From positions 1-6,706 of the forward strand of contig WQVW01000095.1 of the NCBI GenBank assembly GCA_009785655.1: 6,706 nt of DNA, given 5' to 3'. Positions 1 through 5,770 of the stretch are shown one piece after another (positions within the stretch are counted from its first letter, which is position 1; every line of letters begins with the position of its first letter). A program made the translations under genes and the position numbers. Origin of the DNA: Oscillospiraceae bacterium. Its GTDB lineage: Bacteria > Bacillota > Clostridia > Oscillospirales > Oscillospiraceae. Under the pieces are notes generated by a model. It made no database searches. It worked only from the letters and a program-made list of their open reading frames with translations, and was not told the origin of the DNA.

Positions 1-427
1 CAAATACGTCTCCCCGCCGGACACCACGAATTTTGCGATCATCTTTCTGCCAACGGAAGGATTGTATGCAGAGATCGTTCGGGATCCGACATTCCTCAAC
101 AGCCTGTATCGTGACGGCATTATCGCCTGCGGACCATCGACACTGGCGGCGATGCTGAACTCGCTGCAAATTGGATTCAAAACGCTGCAAATCCAAAAAG
201 GCGCCGCTGAAATTGAGCGGACGTTGGGAGCAGTGAAAAAAGAATTTGAAACATTTGAAGGTGTTCTGAACAAGGCGCACGACAAGATACGGCAAGCTGG
301 CAGTGATATAGAAACGCTGGTCGGCCGTCGTACACGGGCAATTAACAGAAGCTTGCGTGATGTACAGACATATTCGGGGGAGGATACAGAGCGGCTGCTG
401 GGGATAAATCTGGACGAAGAGCAATAG
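1..427 (+). CDS. rmuC: DNA recombination protein RmuC, C-terminal part (5' end outside window)
   Basis: The reading frame is open from the left edge (first full codon at 2) to a TAG at 425-427, giving 141 visible residues. The start lies outside the window. The segment FAIIFLPTEGLYAEIVRD, followed by a GIIACGPSTLAAML stretch, is the conserved core of the RmuC family, whose members carry a long N-terminal coiled coil and a PD-(D/E)XK-like nuclease-fold domain and are known to limit inversions and other rearrangements of DNA. After this core comes a helical region (about residues 60-115 of the visible part) rich in Lys, Glu and Arg, then a short acidic tail, as in other members. The TTG at 62 is an internal Leu codon, not a start, because the conserved motif begins before it. 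The gene converges with the minus-strand unit to its right. Family assignment is confident; cellular role is taken from the family. Confidence 0.93.
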   Translation, partial: KYVSPPDTTNFAIIFLPTEGLYAEIVRDPTFLNSLYRDGIIACGPSTLAAMLNSLQIGFKTLQIQKGAAEIERTLGAVKKEFETFEGVLNKAHDKIRQAGSDIETLVGRRTRAINRSLRDVQTYSGEDTERLLGINLDEEQ

Positions 428-462
428 GCGCGCTCACTAAATCGGATTTAAACATTAAAAAT

Positions 463-495
463 TCACCCGCTGGTCAGTTGTTGATCAGCGGGTGA
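463..495. terminator. Hairpin terminator shared by two convergent genes
   Basis: Arms 463-476 and 482-495 pair over 14 positions with one G-T wobble (TCACCCGCTGGTCA against TGATCAGCGGGTGA), with a 5-nt loop. Read on the minus strand, the stem is followed directly by ATTTTTAATGTTT, a reasonable U-tract, so it should end the 123-residue protein gene and its ABC operon. On the plus strand the following ATTAATTCTATAT is a poorer U-tract, so termination of rmuC there is plausible but weaker. It sits 35 bp after the rmuC stop and 25 bp after the minus-strand stop. Confidence 0.8.
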
Positions 496-520
496 TTAAT
501 TCTATATGGTCTCGAACAGC

Positions 521-892
521 CTATTCTTCATCGTCGCGCGTGTCGAGCGTTTCAATTTCGCCTTCGTCCGATGCACCCTCATCAGGTTCAGCATCTCCTG
601 ATGCCGACCATGCGCCGGGATCGTCTTCGTAGGACGAGGCACTATATACGCCGGACTTGATGTTCCTGACAAGCTCTACTATAGAAGCAATGCCGAGAAA
701 TGCTGCGGCGCAGCTGAAACCAATGACAACAGCAAGTCTGAGCGTGGGATTCATGCCGTCTTCCCTGATGATCTGGGTGATAATATATATAAGCCAGCCG
801 CACCCGACCAGGCGGGCAAAGATTCCCATTTGCGCTTTTTGCGCTTTCTGCTGTGATGTTTTGGGTTTGTGTTTTTTATTAGACAATGGCAT
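521..892 (-). CDS. Small two-helix membrane protein with acidic C-terminal tail, function unknown
   Basis: A 123-residue protein that I do not recognise. Residues 1-22 are basic and Gln/Lys rich (MPLSNKKHKPKTSQQKAQKA). Two hydrophobic stretches follow, at about 24-42 (with GCGWLIYIITQII) and 52-75 (LAVVIGFSCAAAFLGIASIV). The remainder, about 85-123, is dominated by Asp and Glu and ends in RDDEE. By the positive-inside rule the basic N-terminus should be cytoplasmic; with two helices the acidic tail would also be cytoplasmic. The start is supported by GAGGA at 899-903, 6 nt before the ATG. Only 16 bp separate it from the stop of the upstream ABC ATPase gene, so the two are very probably co-transcribed. 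It is too short and has too few helices to be the missing sugar permease. It could be an accessory protein or simply an operon passenger. The protein-coding call is firm, the function open. Confidence 0.8.
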   Translation of the reverse strand: MPLSNKKHKPKTSQQKAQKAQMGIFARLVGCGWLIYIITQIIREDGMNPTLRLAVVIGFSCAAAFLGIASIVELVRNIKSGVYSASSYEDDPGAWSASGDAEPDEGASDEGEIETLDTRDDEE

Positions 893-898
893 TATGCG

Positions 899-903
899 TC
901 CTC
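899..903 (-). promoter_or_regulatory. Ribosome binding site of the 123-residue membrane protein
   Basis: GAGGA on the minus strand, 6 nt upstream of the ATG at 892-890. It begins 5 nt after the TAA of the ABC ATPase gene (911-909), so the downstream gene has its own translation start signal immediately behind the upstream stop. This supports both the chosen start and operon organisation. Confidence 0.75.
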
Positions 904-908
904 AAATC

Positions 909-2405
909 TTAATCATTATGAAGCATCGCCAACTTGAGTACGCCTTCTTCTGTGGCATCTTCTCTCTTGACGAATCCGGAGATAGTACCGGCATTCATCA
1001 CGGCAATTGTGTCCGCCACGTTGATGACTTCCGTCAGCTCAGACGATATGAAAATGACTGCAAGGCCTTGTTTCGCAAGATCACATACCATCTGATAGAT
1101 TTCAGCCTTTGTTTTAACGTCGATACCCTTGGTCGGCTCGTCAAGAATCAAAAGCTTTGTATTCACCAAGTCTGACGTCCAGCGACCGAGTATAACTTTT
1201 TGCTGATTTCCGCCCGACAGCTCAACAACCATTTTGTCAACAGTCGGCGTTTTTATATCGTACTTCTTTATAGCCCCGATAGTCAGTGATTCGCACTTCC
1301 TGGTAATTAAGAAAAATGCTCTCTTCAGCTTTTCTAAAACTGGCATACACACGTTGTCCTCAATAGAACGGAAAAGTACCAGTCCTTGCTCTTTCCGATC
1401 CTCTGGACAGAGCGCGATGCCTTTGTCAATCGCATCTTTCGGTATTTCAGGCGTGTACGCCTCGCCTTCAAATTTAAGTTCACCAGAGAGTATCGGGTCA
1501 GCACCGAAGATCGCCCTGACAACCTCCGTACGGCCGGAGCCTACCAGTCCCGCAAATCCCAATATCTCACCTTTCCGCAGTGTAAAGCTGACATTCCTGA
1601 CGGCCGGTGTCGTCATGTTGTTGACTTCCAGCAACACGTCACCCTGCTTGTCGTTGCGGCTCAAGTTTGCATATGTATCGCCAATATCACGCCCGACCAT
1701 TGCTTTTATCAATTCAGCTTCGTTTGTTTCAGCGGTTACCATGCTGGCTACAAACTTGCCGTCTTTAAGTACCACAATTTCATCGGTAATTTCAAAAATT
1801 TCCTTCATTCTGTGAGAGACATAAATAACTATTTTGCCCTCTTCCTTCAGCTGGCGGATCAGGTCGAAAAGCACGGTGATTTCGCTATCGGTCAACGGTG
1901 CCGTAGGCTCATCAAACGCGATAACTTTTGAGTTGCGCCTATATGCTTTCATGATTTCAACCATCTGCTGATAAGCCACAGGCAGGAACATAACGGGAAT
2001 TTCCGGAATAATCGGCAGACCGAATTTTTCAATTAACGCTTGCGTATCGGCTCTCAGTTTCGCTTTGTCAACAATGCTTCCCTTGGTCGGCAAGTCACCT
2101 GCGAAAATGTTCTCCATCACGCTCATCATCAGCATCAGTTGACGCTCCTGGTAAATTACGCTGATGCCTGCTTTAATTGCCTCATGCGGCGAGGAAAACT
2201 CCATCTCTTTGTCGCCCAGCATGATCTGTCCTGAGTTCGGCTTTAAGTCTCCGCTCATAACCTTCAGAAGCGTGCTCTTACCAGCCCCGTTTTCACCAAG
2301 CAACGCCAAAACCTTGCCGCTCTCTGCCTTGAAGCTGACATCATCCAAAGCCTTGACTCCGGGGAATAATTTGCTTATACCCTTAAACTCTAAGCACTGC
2401 GTCAT
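909..2405 (-). CDS. Sugar-type ABC transporter ATPase with two fused nucleotide-binding domains (RbsA/MglA/XylG class)
   Basis: A 498-residue cytoplasmic ATPase of the class that powers import of ribose, galactose, xylose or related molecules, usually with a ring of permease subunits and a solute-binding protein. Length matches the family (about 500). Domain 1 has Walker A GENGAGKST (37-45), Q-loop Q86, Walker B VIAFDEP (161-167) and H-loop H198. Its signature is degenerate, LPVAYQQ (141-147). Domain 2 has a Walker A with Arg for Lys, GLVGSGRTE (286-294), an intact signature LSGGNQQ (396-402), Walker B LLILDEP (418-424), and no H-loop His (ISSELTEV). This asymmetry is normal for the class and leaves one composite catalytic site made from domain 1 Walker A and domain 2 signature. 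A strong promoter lies upstream. The ribosome binding site is weak (GTGAGTGG before TATTAAATG). No permease gene follows; a small membrane protein gene does. The substrate cannot be read from the ATPase; simple sugar or nucleoside are both possible. Confidence 0.92.
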   Translation of the reverse strand: MTQCLEFKGISKLFPGVKALDDVSFKAESGKVLALLGENGAGKSTLLKVMSGDLKPNSGQIMLGDKEMEFSSPHEAIKAGISVIYQERQLMLMMSVMENIFAGDLPTKGSIVDKAKLRADTQALIEKFGLPIIPEIPVMFLPVAYQQMVEIMKAYRRNSKVIAFDEPTAPLTDSEITVLFDLIRQLKEEGKIVIYVSHRMKEIFEITDEIVVLKDGKFVASMVTAETNEAELIKAMVGRDIGDTYANLSRNDKQGDVLLEVNNMTTPAVRNVSFTLRKGEILGFAGLVGSGRTEVVRAIFGADPILSGELKFEGEAYTPEIPKDAIDKGIALCPEDRKEQGLVLFRSIEDNVCMPVLEKLKRAFFLITRKCESLTIGAIKKYDIKTPTVDKMVVELSGGNQQKVILGRWTSDLVNTKLLILDEPTKGIDVKTKAEIYQMVCDLAKQGLAVIFISSELTEVINVADTIAVMNAGTISGFVKREDATEEGVLKLAMLHND

Positions 2406-2452
2406 TTAATACCACTCACTTTCTTTTAAACAAACCGAAATAATGATACTTT

Positions 2453-2481
2453 ATTGTAGCTTATACCGTACGCAGAGTCAA
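2453..2481 (-). promoter_or_regulatory. Sigma-A-type promoter of the ABC ATPase operon
   Basis: On the minus strand, -35 TTGACT (2481-2476) and -10 TACAAT (2458-2453) are separated by exactly 17 bp. Each box has one mismatch to consensus (TTGACA, TATAAT). Transcription would begin near 2446, leaving a leader of about 40 nt before the ATG at 2405. No leader hairpin or riboswitch is apparent in it. Confidence 0.75.
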
Positions 2482-2538
2482 GTGAAGTCTTTGTTAAAAC
2501 GACAGGTTTGGCAATGAAAACAAAGGAAAGAACTGAAA

Positions 2539-2555
2539 TTGTACAAAATGCACAA
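2539..2555. promoter_or_regulatory. Possible operator dyad between divergent promoters
   Basis: TTGTACAAAATGCACAA reads as TTGTACA-AAA-TGCACAA, 7-bp half-sites with 6 of 7 positions symmetric around a 3-bp centre. It lies 21 bp upstream of the -35 box of the zinc-ribbon/RCC1 gene and about 57 bp upstream of the -35 box of the ABC operon, a position suited to an activator or a shared regulator. I cannot match it to a known regulator consensus, and an AT-rich dyad of this length can arise by chance. Confidence 0.3.
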
Positions 2556-2576
2556 ATGCAGACATGAATCCCGCAA

Positions 2577-2605
2577 TTGACGAACATTTATTTTTCCTAT
2601 ATACT
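2577..2605 (+). promoter_or_regulatory. Sigma-A-type promoter of the zinc-ribbon/RCC1 membrane protein gene
   Basis: The -35 TTGACG (2577-2582) and -10 TATACT (2600-2605) are separated by 17 bp, and each has a single mismatch to consensus. The predicted transcription start is near 2612, giving a leader of about 30 nt. The promoter fires away from the ABC operon promoter; the two -35 boxes are about 95 bp apart. Confidence 0.77.
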
Positions 2606-2633
2606 CTTAAAAAATAATGATTACTTGCAGAGT

Positions 2634-2638
2634 GGGGA
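2634..2638 (+). promoter_or_regulatory. Ribosome binding site with two candidate start codons downstream
   Basis: GGGGA (within AGTGGGGA) precedes adjacent in-frame ATG codons at 2643 and 2646, with spacings of 4 and 7 nt. The second spacing is nearer the usual optimum, so the protein may start one residue later than annotated. Another ATG at 2639 is out of frame. Confidence 0.5.
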
Positions 2639-2642
2639 ATGA

Positions 2643-4271
2643 ATGATGTTAAAATTCATATGCAAAATGTGCGGAGGAGATGTTTACGCGGAAGATGGGG
2701 CAGACGCTGCTGTATGCGAGTCATGCCAAACTGTGCTGACGTTACCTGAAAATGATGAAGGGAATTCAGCCAGTCTCTTAAATCGCGCCGAGTATGATCA
2801 GGCAGTGAAAAAGTTTAACAAAGAATGGAAAGCACTTCGTAAGATCAAACGGATTCAGCAAAAGCAAAAATTTAAAGAACGTACAGCGGAAACACGCCCA
2901 CAGAGGATAAGGCTGACGGTTGCCATTGCGGCGGTTTTCGTGATTGCGTTCGGTTTCTTTTTTCTTATTCAGTCACAGCCCACTATTATGAATGATGTGA
3001 CCGCAGTAGCCGCTGCCGGGCATACCATGGCGATCAGAACAGATGGCAGCCTGTGGGCTTGGGGACGGAATGATTTCGGTCAACGTGGGACTGGTTCTTT
3101 TATACCGATGCACAGCCCCGCAGAGGTGTTGGATGATGTGACAGCAGTGTCAGTCAATTTTCTAAATACTATGGCGATCAGAGCAGATGGCAGTCTGTGG
3201 GCTTGGGGAAATAATCGTGCCGGCAGACTTGGGGACGGCACAATCACAGCACGGTTCAGTCCTGTGTGGGTGATGGATAATATAGACGCGGTTTCAGCCG
3301 GTTATTTCCATACGGCGGTGATCACAATGGATGGTACACTATGGACATGGGGAGGCAATGACTCAGGCCAGCTTGGAAATGGCACGACAGAAGACAGCCT
3401 CTATCATATCCGCGTGATGGACGATGTGGTGGCCATCTCCGCCGGAACCACTCACACGGCCGCGATCAGAACAGACGGCAGTCTGTGGATTTGGGGAGAT
3501 AATTCCCGCGGGCAATTAGGCAATGGGACGACAGTGGACAGTTTTTATCCGATACACGTGATGGATGACGTTGCCGCAGTTTCAGCAGGGCCTACGCATA
3601 CGATGGTGATCAGAACAGACGGCAGTCTGTGGGTCTGGGGCGGTAACGGCCATGGACAGTTGGGAGACGGAACCATGGAAGACCGTCACAGTCCGGTAAG
3701 AATAATGGATAACGTCTCCCATATTTCAACCGGCGGGGGACATACAGCGGCGATTACAGCAGACGGCAACCTCTACACCTGGGGCAGCAATGCGAACGGC
3801 CAGCTTGGAGACGGTTCATTTGCAGCCCAGCGGTTGAATCCGGCGAGAATAACAGGGGATGTGGTTGATGTTTCTGTCGGCGGCTCCCATACAACCGCGA
3901 TCAAAAGCAATGGAGACCTGTGGGCGTGGGGCAGCAATGGCTTAGGTCAGCTTGGGGACGGGACAAGCGTGTCGCGGAGATCTCCGCAACCATATGCAAT
4001 CGCAATACCAATGACTGCAGCAGCGGGGATTGGTATTGCTGTAGGACTGCACTTTATCCAAAAGAGATGGCGGTTTAAAACAATTGGGATCGTTGCACTG
4101 TGCGTATTACTTGTATATATAGCAATGATGGCTGTGCTGGCATTGACCCGTATATTTGAGGGGTCGCTTTTATTCTACATTGTGCATGTTGCGCTGTTGC
4201 TGATTGCTGTATTTTTGGCAAATCAGCTCAATGCGGTGAATAGACGGCCATTTGATGAAGAGAATGGATAA
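2643..4271 (+). CDS. Membrane-anchored RCC1-repeat beta-propeller protein with N-terminal zinc ribbon
   Basis: A 542-residue protein with an unusual layout. Residues 1-35 form a probable zinc ribbon with C7-x2-C10 and C25-x2-C28, then TLPENDEG. Residues 45-90 are a basic, probably helical linker rich in Lys, Arg and Gln. A membrane helix follows at about 91-109. Seven RCC1 repeats of 47-49 residues begin near 118, 165, 213, 261, 309, 357 and 406, each with a DGSLWxWGxNxxGQLGDGT-like core; seven is the number needed for one closed propeller. Three more hydrophobic helices lie at about 451-471, 480-501 and 506-528. Positive charges flanking the helices (56-90, QKRWRFK at 473-479, RR at 534-535) predict cytoplasmic zinc ribbon and C-terminus, with the propeller outside the membrane. 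RCC1 propellers generally mediate protein binding; no catalytic residue is evident. It has its own promoter and terminator, so it is monocistronic. Function unknown; a sensor, scaffold or adhesion role is conjecture. Confidence 0.9.
   Translation: MMLKFICKMCGGDVYAEDGADAAVCESCQTVLTLPENDEGNSASLLNRAEYDQAVKKFNKEWKALRKIKRIQQKQKFKERTAETRPQRIRLTVAIAAVFVIAFGFFFLIQSQPTIMNDVTAVAAAGHTMAIRTDGSLWAWGRNDFGQRGTGSFIPMHSPAEVLDDVTAVSVNFLNTMAIRADGSLWAWGNNRAGRLGDGTITARFSPVWVMDNIDAVSAGYFHTAVITMDGTLWTWGGNDSGQLGNGTTEDSLYHIRVMDDVVAISAGTTHTAAIRTDGSLWIWGDNSRGQLGNGTTVDSFYPIHVMDDVAAVSAGPTHTMVIRTDGSLWVWGGNGHGQLGDGTMEDRHSPVRIMDNVSHISTGGGHTAAITADGNLYTWGSNANGQLGDGSFAAQRLNPARITGDVVDVSVGGSHTTAIKSNGDLWAWGSNGLGQLGDGTSVSRRSPQPYAIAIPMTAAAGIGIAVGLHFIQKRWRFKTIGIVALCVLLVYIAMMAVLALTRIFEGSLLFYIVHVALLLIAVFLANQLNAVNRRPFDEENG
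3028..3990 (+). repeat. In-gene tandem repeats encoding RCC1 blades (period about 144 bp)
   Basis: The RCC1 blades are similar at the DNA level as well as in protein. A 25-nt stretch beginning GATCAGAACAGACGGCAG is identical at 3464-3488 and 3608-3632, exactly 144 bp (48 codons) apart. Close variants occur at about 3032 and 3176, also 144 bp apart. The last two blades are more diverged in nucleotide sequence. This suggests growth or homogenisation by duplication or gene conversion of blades. Confidence 0.75.
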
Positions 4272-4274
4272 CAA

Positions 4275-4299
4275 CAAGCCACCCCACTGGGGTGGCTTG
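4275..4299 (-). terminator. Hairpin, probable minus-strand terminator of the reductase gene
   Basis: Perfect 12-bp arms CAAGCCACCCCA (4275-4286) and TGGGGTGGCTTG (4288-4299) around a single central base, so in practice an 11-bp stem with a 3-nt loop. On the minus strand it is followed by TTGTTAT, a modest U-tract. On the plus strand it begins 3 nt after the stop of the RCC1 gene but is followed by CAATAAAAC, not a U-tract. It is therefore better placed as a terminator for the minus-strand reductase, whose stop is about 110 bp away, and may also protect the 3' end of the RCC1 transcript. Confidence 0.55.
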
Positions 4300-4326
4300 C
4301 AATAAAACAGTGAAGGATTCTTTCCG

Positions 4327-4357
4327 GACGGCGCAGCAATTGCTGCGCCGTCTTTTT
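4327..4357 (+). terminator. Rho-independent terminator of the zinc-ribbon/RCC1 gene
   Basis: An 11-bp GC-rich stem, GACGGCGCAGC (4327-4337) with GCTGCGCCGTC (4342-4352), closes an AATT loop and is followed by TTTTTCTC from 4353. This is a textbook intrinsic terminator on the plus strand, 56 bp after the stop of the RCC1 gene. On the minus strand it lacks a U-tract. Confidence 0.9.
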
Positions 4358-4408
4358 CTCGCTTATTGCCGTTGGGACGTTCCGGCGTTGACAGAATCTC
4401 CGGCAATT

Positions 4409-5548
4409 TTACTCGAATAACCCCGCGGCTTCTTTCAGGGAATTTATAATTTTGATATCTTGCGGACAAATATGCTCGCACTTTTCGCACGCAACACAAT
4501 CGCTTGCTTTGCCGGTGGTTCCGCCCATCATTCCGCTGGTGACAAAGCCGTAGAAACGCTTCTCACCCGGAAGGTTTTGATACTTTGCGTGGTCATTTAA
4601 AAGATTCAGGATGCCCGGTATATTGATCTTCGACGGACAGTCTTCGACACAGTAACGGCACGAGGTGCAAGGGATAGTCGGGATTTGCTTCAGCGCTTCC
4701 ATTGCATTGTGTATGGTTTTCTTTTCCGCATCTGAAAACGACCCCATAGTATCTGCGATGTTAGTGTTGTCATCAATTTGTTCAATCGTGGACATGCCGG
4801 ACAGCACCGTGATGACCCCTTCAAGATTCATCGGGAAACGCAGTGCCCAAGAGGCAGTGCTTGCGTCCGGATTTGCTTTGTGAAAGATATCGGCAACTTC
4901 CGGCGTAAAGCTCGCCAAAGATCCACCCTTGACCGGGCTCATCACAATAATGCCCATATCATGGTCGCGCGCCGCCTGATAGCATTTTTGCGCCTGGTCT
5001 TCCCAGTCAAGATAGTTTATTTGCAACTGAACAATGTCCAAATCTTTCGCGTGGACATCAAGCAGGCGGTTCAGCGAGTCACCGTCGCCATGATAGCTGA
5101 AACCGATATTTTTTGCCTTGCCGGAGTCCTTTATACTGCGCAGATAGTCCCATGCTTTCATGTTTTCAATCATCTCAAAACGATCCGGCCCAACGCCGTG
5201 CAGAAAATACAGATCGAAATAGTCAAGACCTGTGCGGTCAAGGGATGTTTGCGTTCTGCCTTTCATTTCGTCTAAAGTCAGTTGTTCCCAGAGCGGGAGT
5301 TTTGTTGTCACCTGGAACTTGTCACGCGCAAAACGCTCTGTTACCGCTTGACGAATCGCCACCTCTGAATTGCCGCCGTGATAGCCAAATGCAGTATCGA
5401 AGTAAGTGAAATCACGTTCCATGTAGAGATCGACCATCTTTTTGACTTGTTCAATGTCAATTTCACTGTCAGGTTTTCCGGCAAACCCGGGGAGTCGCAT
5501 GAATCCAAAGCCCAGCTTTTTGATCGGCATACCAAAATAATTTTTCAT
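4409..5548 (-). CDS. Aldo/keto reductase with C-terminal two-[4Fe-4S] ferredoxin domain
   Basis: A 379-residue fusion, the usual length for this family in anaerobes. Residues 1-275 form the aldo/keto reductase TIM barrel, with the catalytic tetrad visible as D51 and Y56 (FDTAFGYHGGNSE), K83 (TTKLP) and H117 (FLHGV); the fold normally uses NAD(P)H. The C-terminal part carries two cluster motifs of the form CxxCxxCxxxCP: C294, C297, C300, C304 and C351, C354, C357, C361. Together these could hold two [4Fe-4S] clusters, which suggests electron exchange between a carbonyl/alcohol substrate and ferredoxin-like carriers; that is inferred from the motifs. The start is fixed by AAGGAG (5563-5558) 9 nt before the ATG. 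The gene has its own promoter and appears monocistronic, facing the RCC1 gene. The physiological substrate is unknown, and family members are commonly annotated only as oxidoreductases. Confidence 0.93.
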   Translation of the reverse strand: MKNYFGMPIKKLGFGFMRLPGFAGKPDSEIDIEQVKKMVDLYMERDFTYFDTAFGYHGGNSEVAIRQAVTERFARDKFQVTTKLPLWEQLTLDEMKGRTQTSLDRTGLDYFDLYFLHGVGPDRFEMIENMKAWDYLRSIKDSGKAKNIGFSYHGDGDSLNRLLDVHAKDLDIVQLQINYLDWEDQAQKCYQAARDHDMGIIVMSPVKGGSLASFTPEVADIFHKANPDASTASWALRFPMNLEGVITVLSGMSTIEQIDDNTNIADTMGSFSDAEKKTIHNAMEALKQIPTIPCTSCRYCVEDCPSKINIPGILNLLNDHAKYQNLPGEKRFYGFVTSGMMGGTTGKASDCVACEKCEHICPQDIKIINSLKEAAGLFE

Positions 5549-5555
5549 TTACGCA

Positions 5556-5563
5556 GTCTCCTT
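5556..5563 (-). promoter_or_regulatory. Ribosome binding site of the reductase gene
   Basis: AAGGAGAC on the minus strand, near-perfect complement to the 16S rRNA 3' end, with 9 nt between GGAG and the ATG at 5548. It settles the start codon. Confidence 0.8.
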
Positions 5564-5579
5564 ATATATTTTTGTTTTT

Positions 5580-5588
5580 ACTATACCA
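5580..5588 (-). promoter_or_regulatory. Extended -10 promoter of the reductase gene
   Basis: On the minus strand TGG directly precedes TATAGT (TGn extension at 5588-5586, -10 at 5585-5580). No convincing -35 box is found at 16-18 bp (TGCATT at 17 bp), as often seen for extended -10 promoters. Transcription would begin near 5573, with a leader of about 25 nt containing AAGGAG. Confidence 0.5.
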
Positions 5589-5696
5589 TATCTGCCCGCC
5601 AAAATGCACCATAAATTTTTGTCTTTCGGGTGAGTTGCGGAAATATAGAAGATGCGTCACATCCGGCACTGTTCTTTCGGATTTGTGCTTTGCGAT

Positions 5697-5746
5697 ATAA
5701 CATCCTGGGGGCTAAGCCACAAAAGGCTTAGCCCCCAGGATGTTAT
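5697..5746. repeat. Perfect 22-bp-arm inverted repeat between the binding-protein and reductase genes
   Basis: Arms 5697-5718 and 5725-5746 are exact reverse complements over 22 bp (ATAACATCCTGGGGGCTAAG then CC, and its complement) around a 6-nt ACAAAA loop. It lies 74 bp past the stop of the solute-binding protein gene and about 110 bp upstream of the reductase -10 box. Neither strand has a U-tract after the stem, so it is not a standard intrinsic terminator despite its great stability. It may still act as a transcript-end stabiliser or a Rho-assisted stop, or be a dispersed palindromic element. The rest of the 5549-5820 gap holds the reductase promoter and a weaker hairpin at 5771-5816; I see no gene in it. 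Confidence 0.85.
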
Positions 5747-5770
5747 TAGAAATGCCCCCATGATAAACTG

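Noticed and set aside
657..1175. Plus-strand open frame of 172 codons
   Set aside because: It lies opposite the 123-residue membrane protein and the end of the ABC ATPase, has no ribosome binding site, and its translation resembles no known family.
1234..1931. Plus-strand open frames of 193 and 181 codons
   Set aside because: Both are antisense to the ABC ATPase, whose motifs are intact and in the other strand; these are shadow frames.
2514..2567. A 17-codon ORF (MKTKERTEIVQNAQMQT) in the divergent intergenic region
   Set aside because: It has no convincing ribosome binding site or promoter reading into it and overlaps the putative dyad; an open frame this short is expected by chance.
4170..4499. 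Minus-strand open frame of 109 codons spanning the convergent gap
   Set aside because: It overlaps the reductase 3' end, both terminator hairpins and the end of the RCC1 gene, and encodes a low-complexity basic sequence unlike a real protein.
4778..5409. Plus-strand open frames opposite the reductase
   Set aside because: The reductase frame has a complete catalytic tetrad, both cluster motifs and a good ribosome binding site; the antisense frames have none of these supports.
5641..5690. Imperfect hairpin CACATCCG with CGGATTTGTG
   Set aside because: Only 8 pairs with a 2-nt bulge and a 12-nt loop, no U-tract and no position in a transcript leader; likely chance.
5697..5746. CRISPR repeat, transposon end or attachment site interpretation of the perfect palindrome
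   Set aside because: Only one copy is in the window, with no spacers, transposase, target-site duplication or tRNA/integrase gene nearby.
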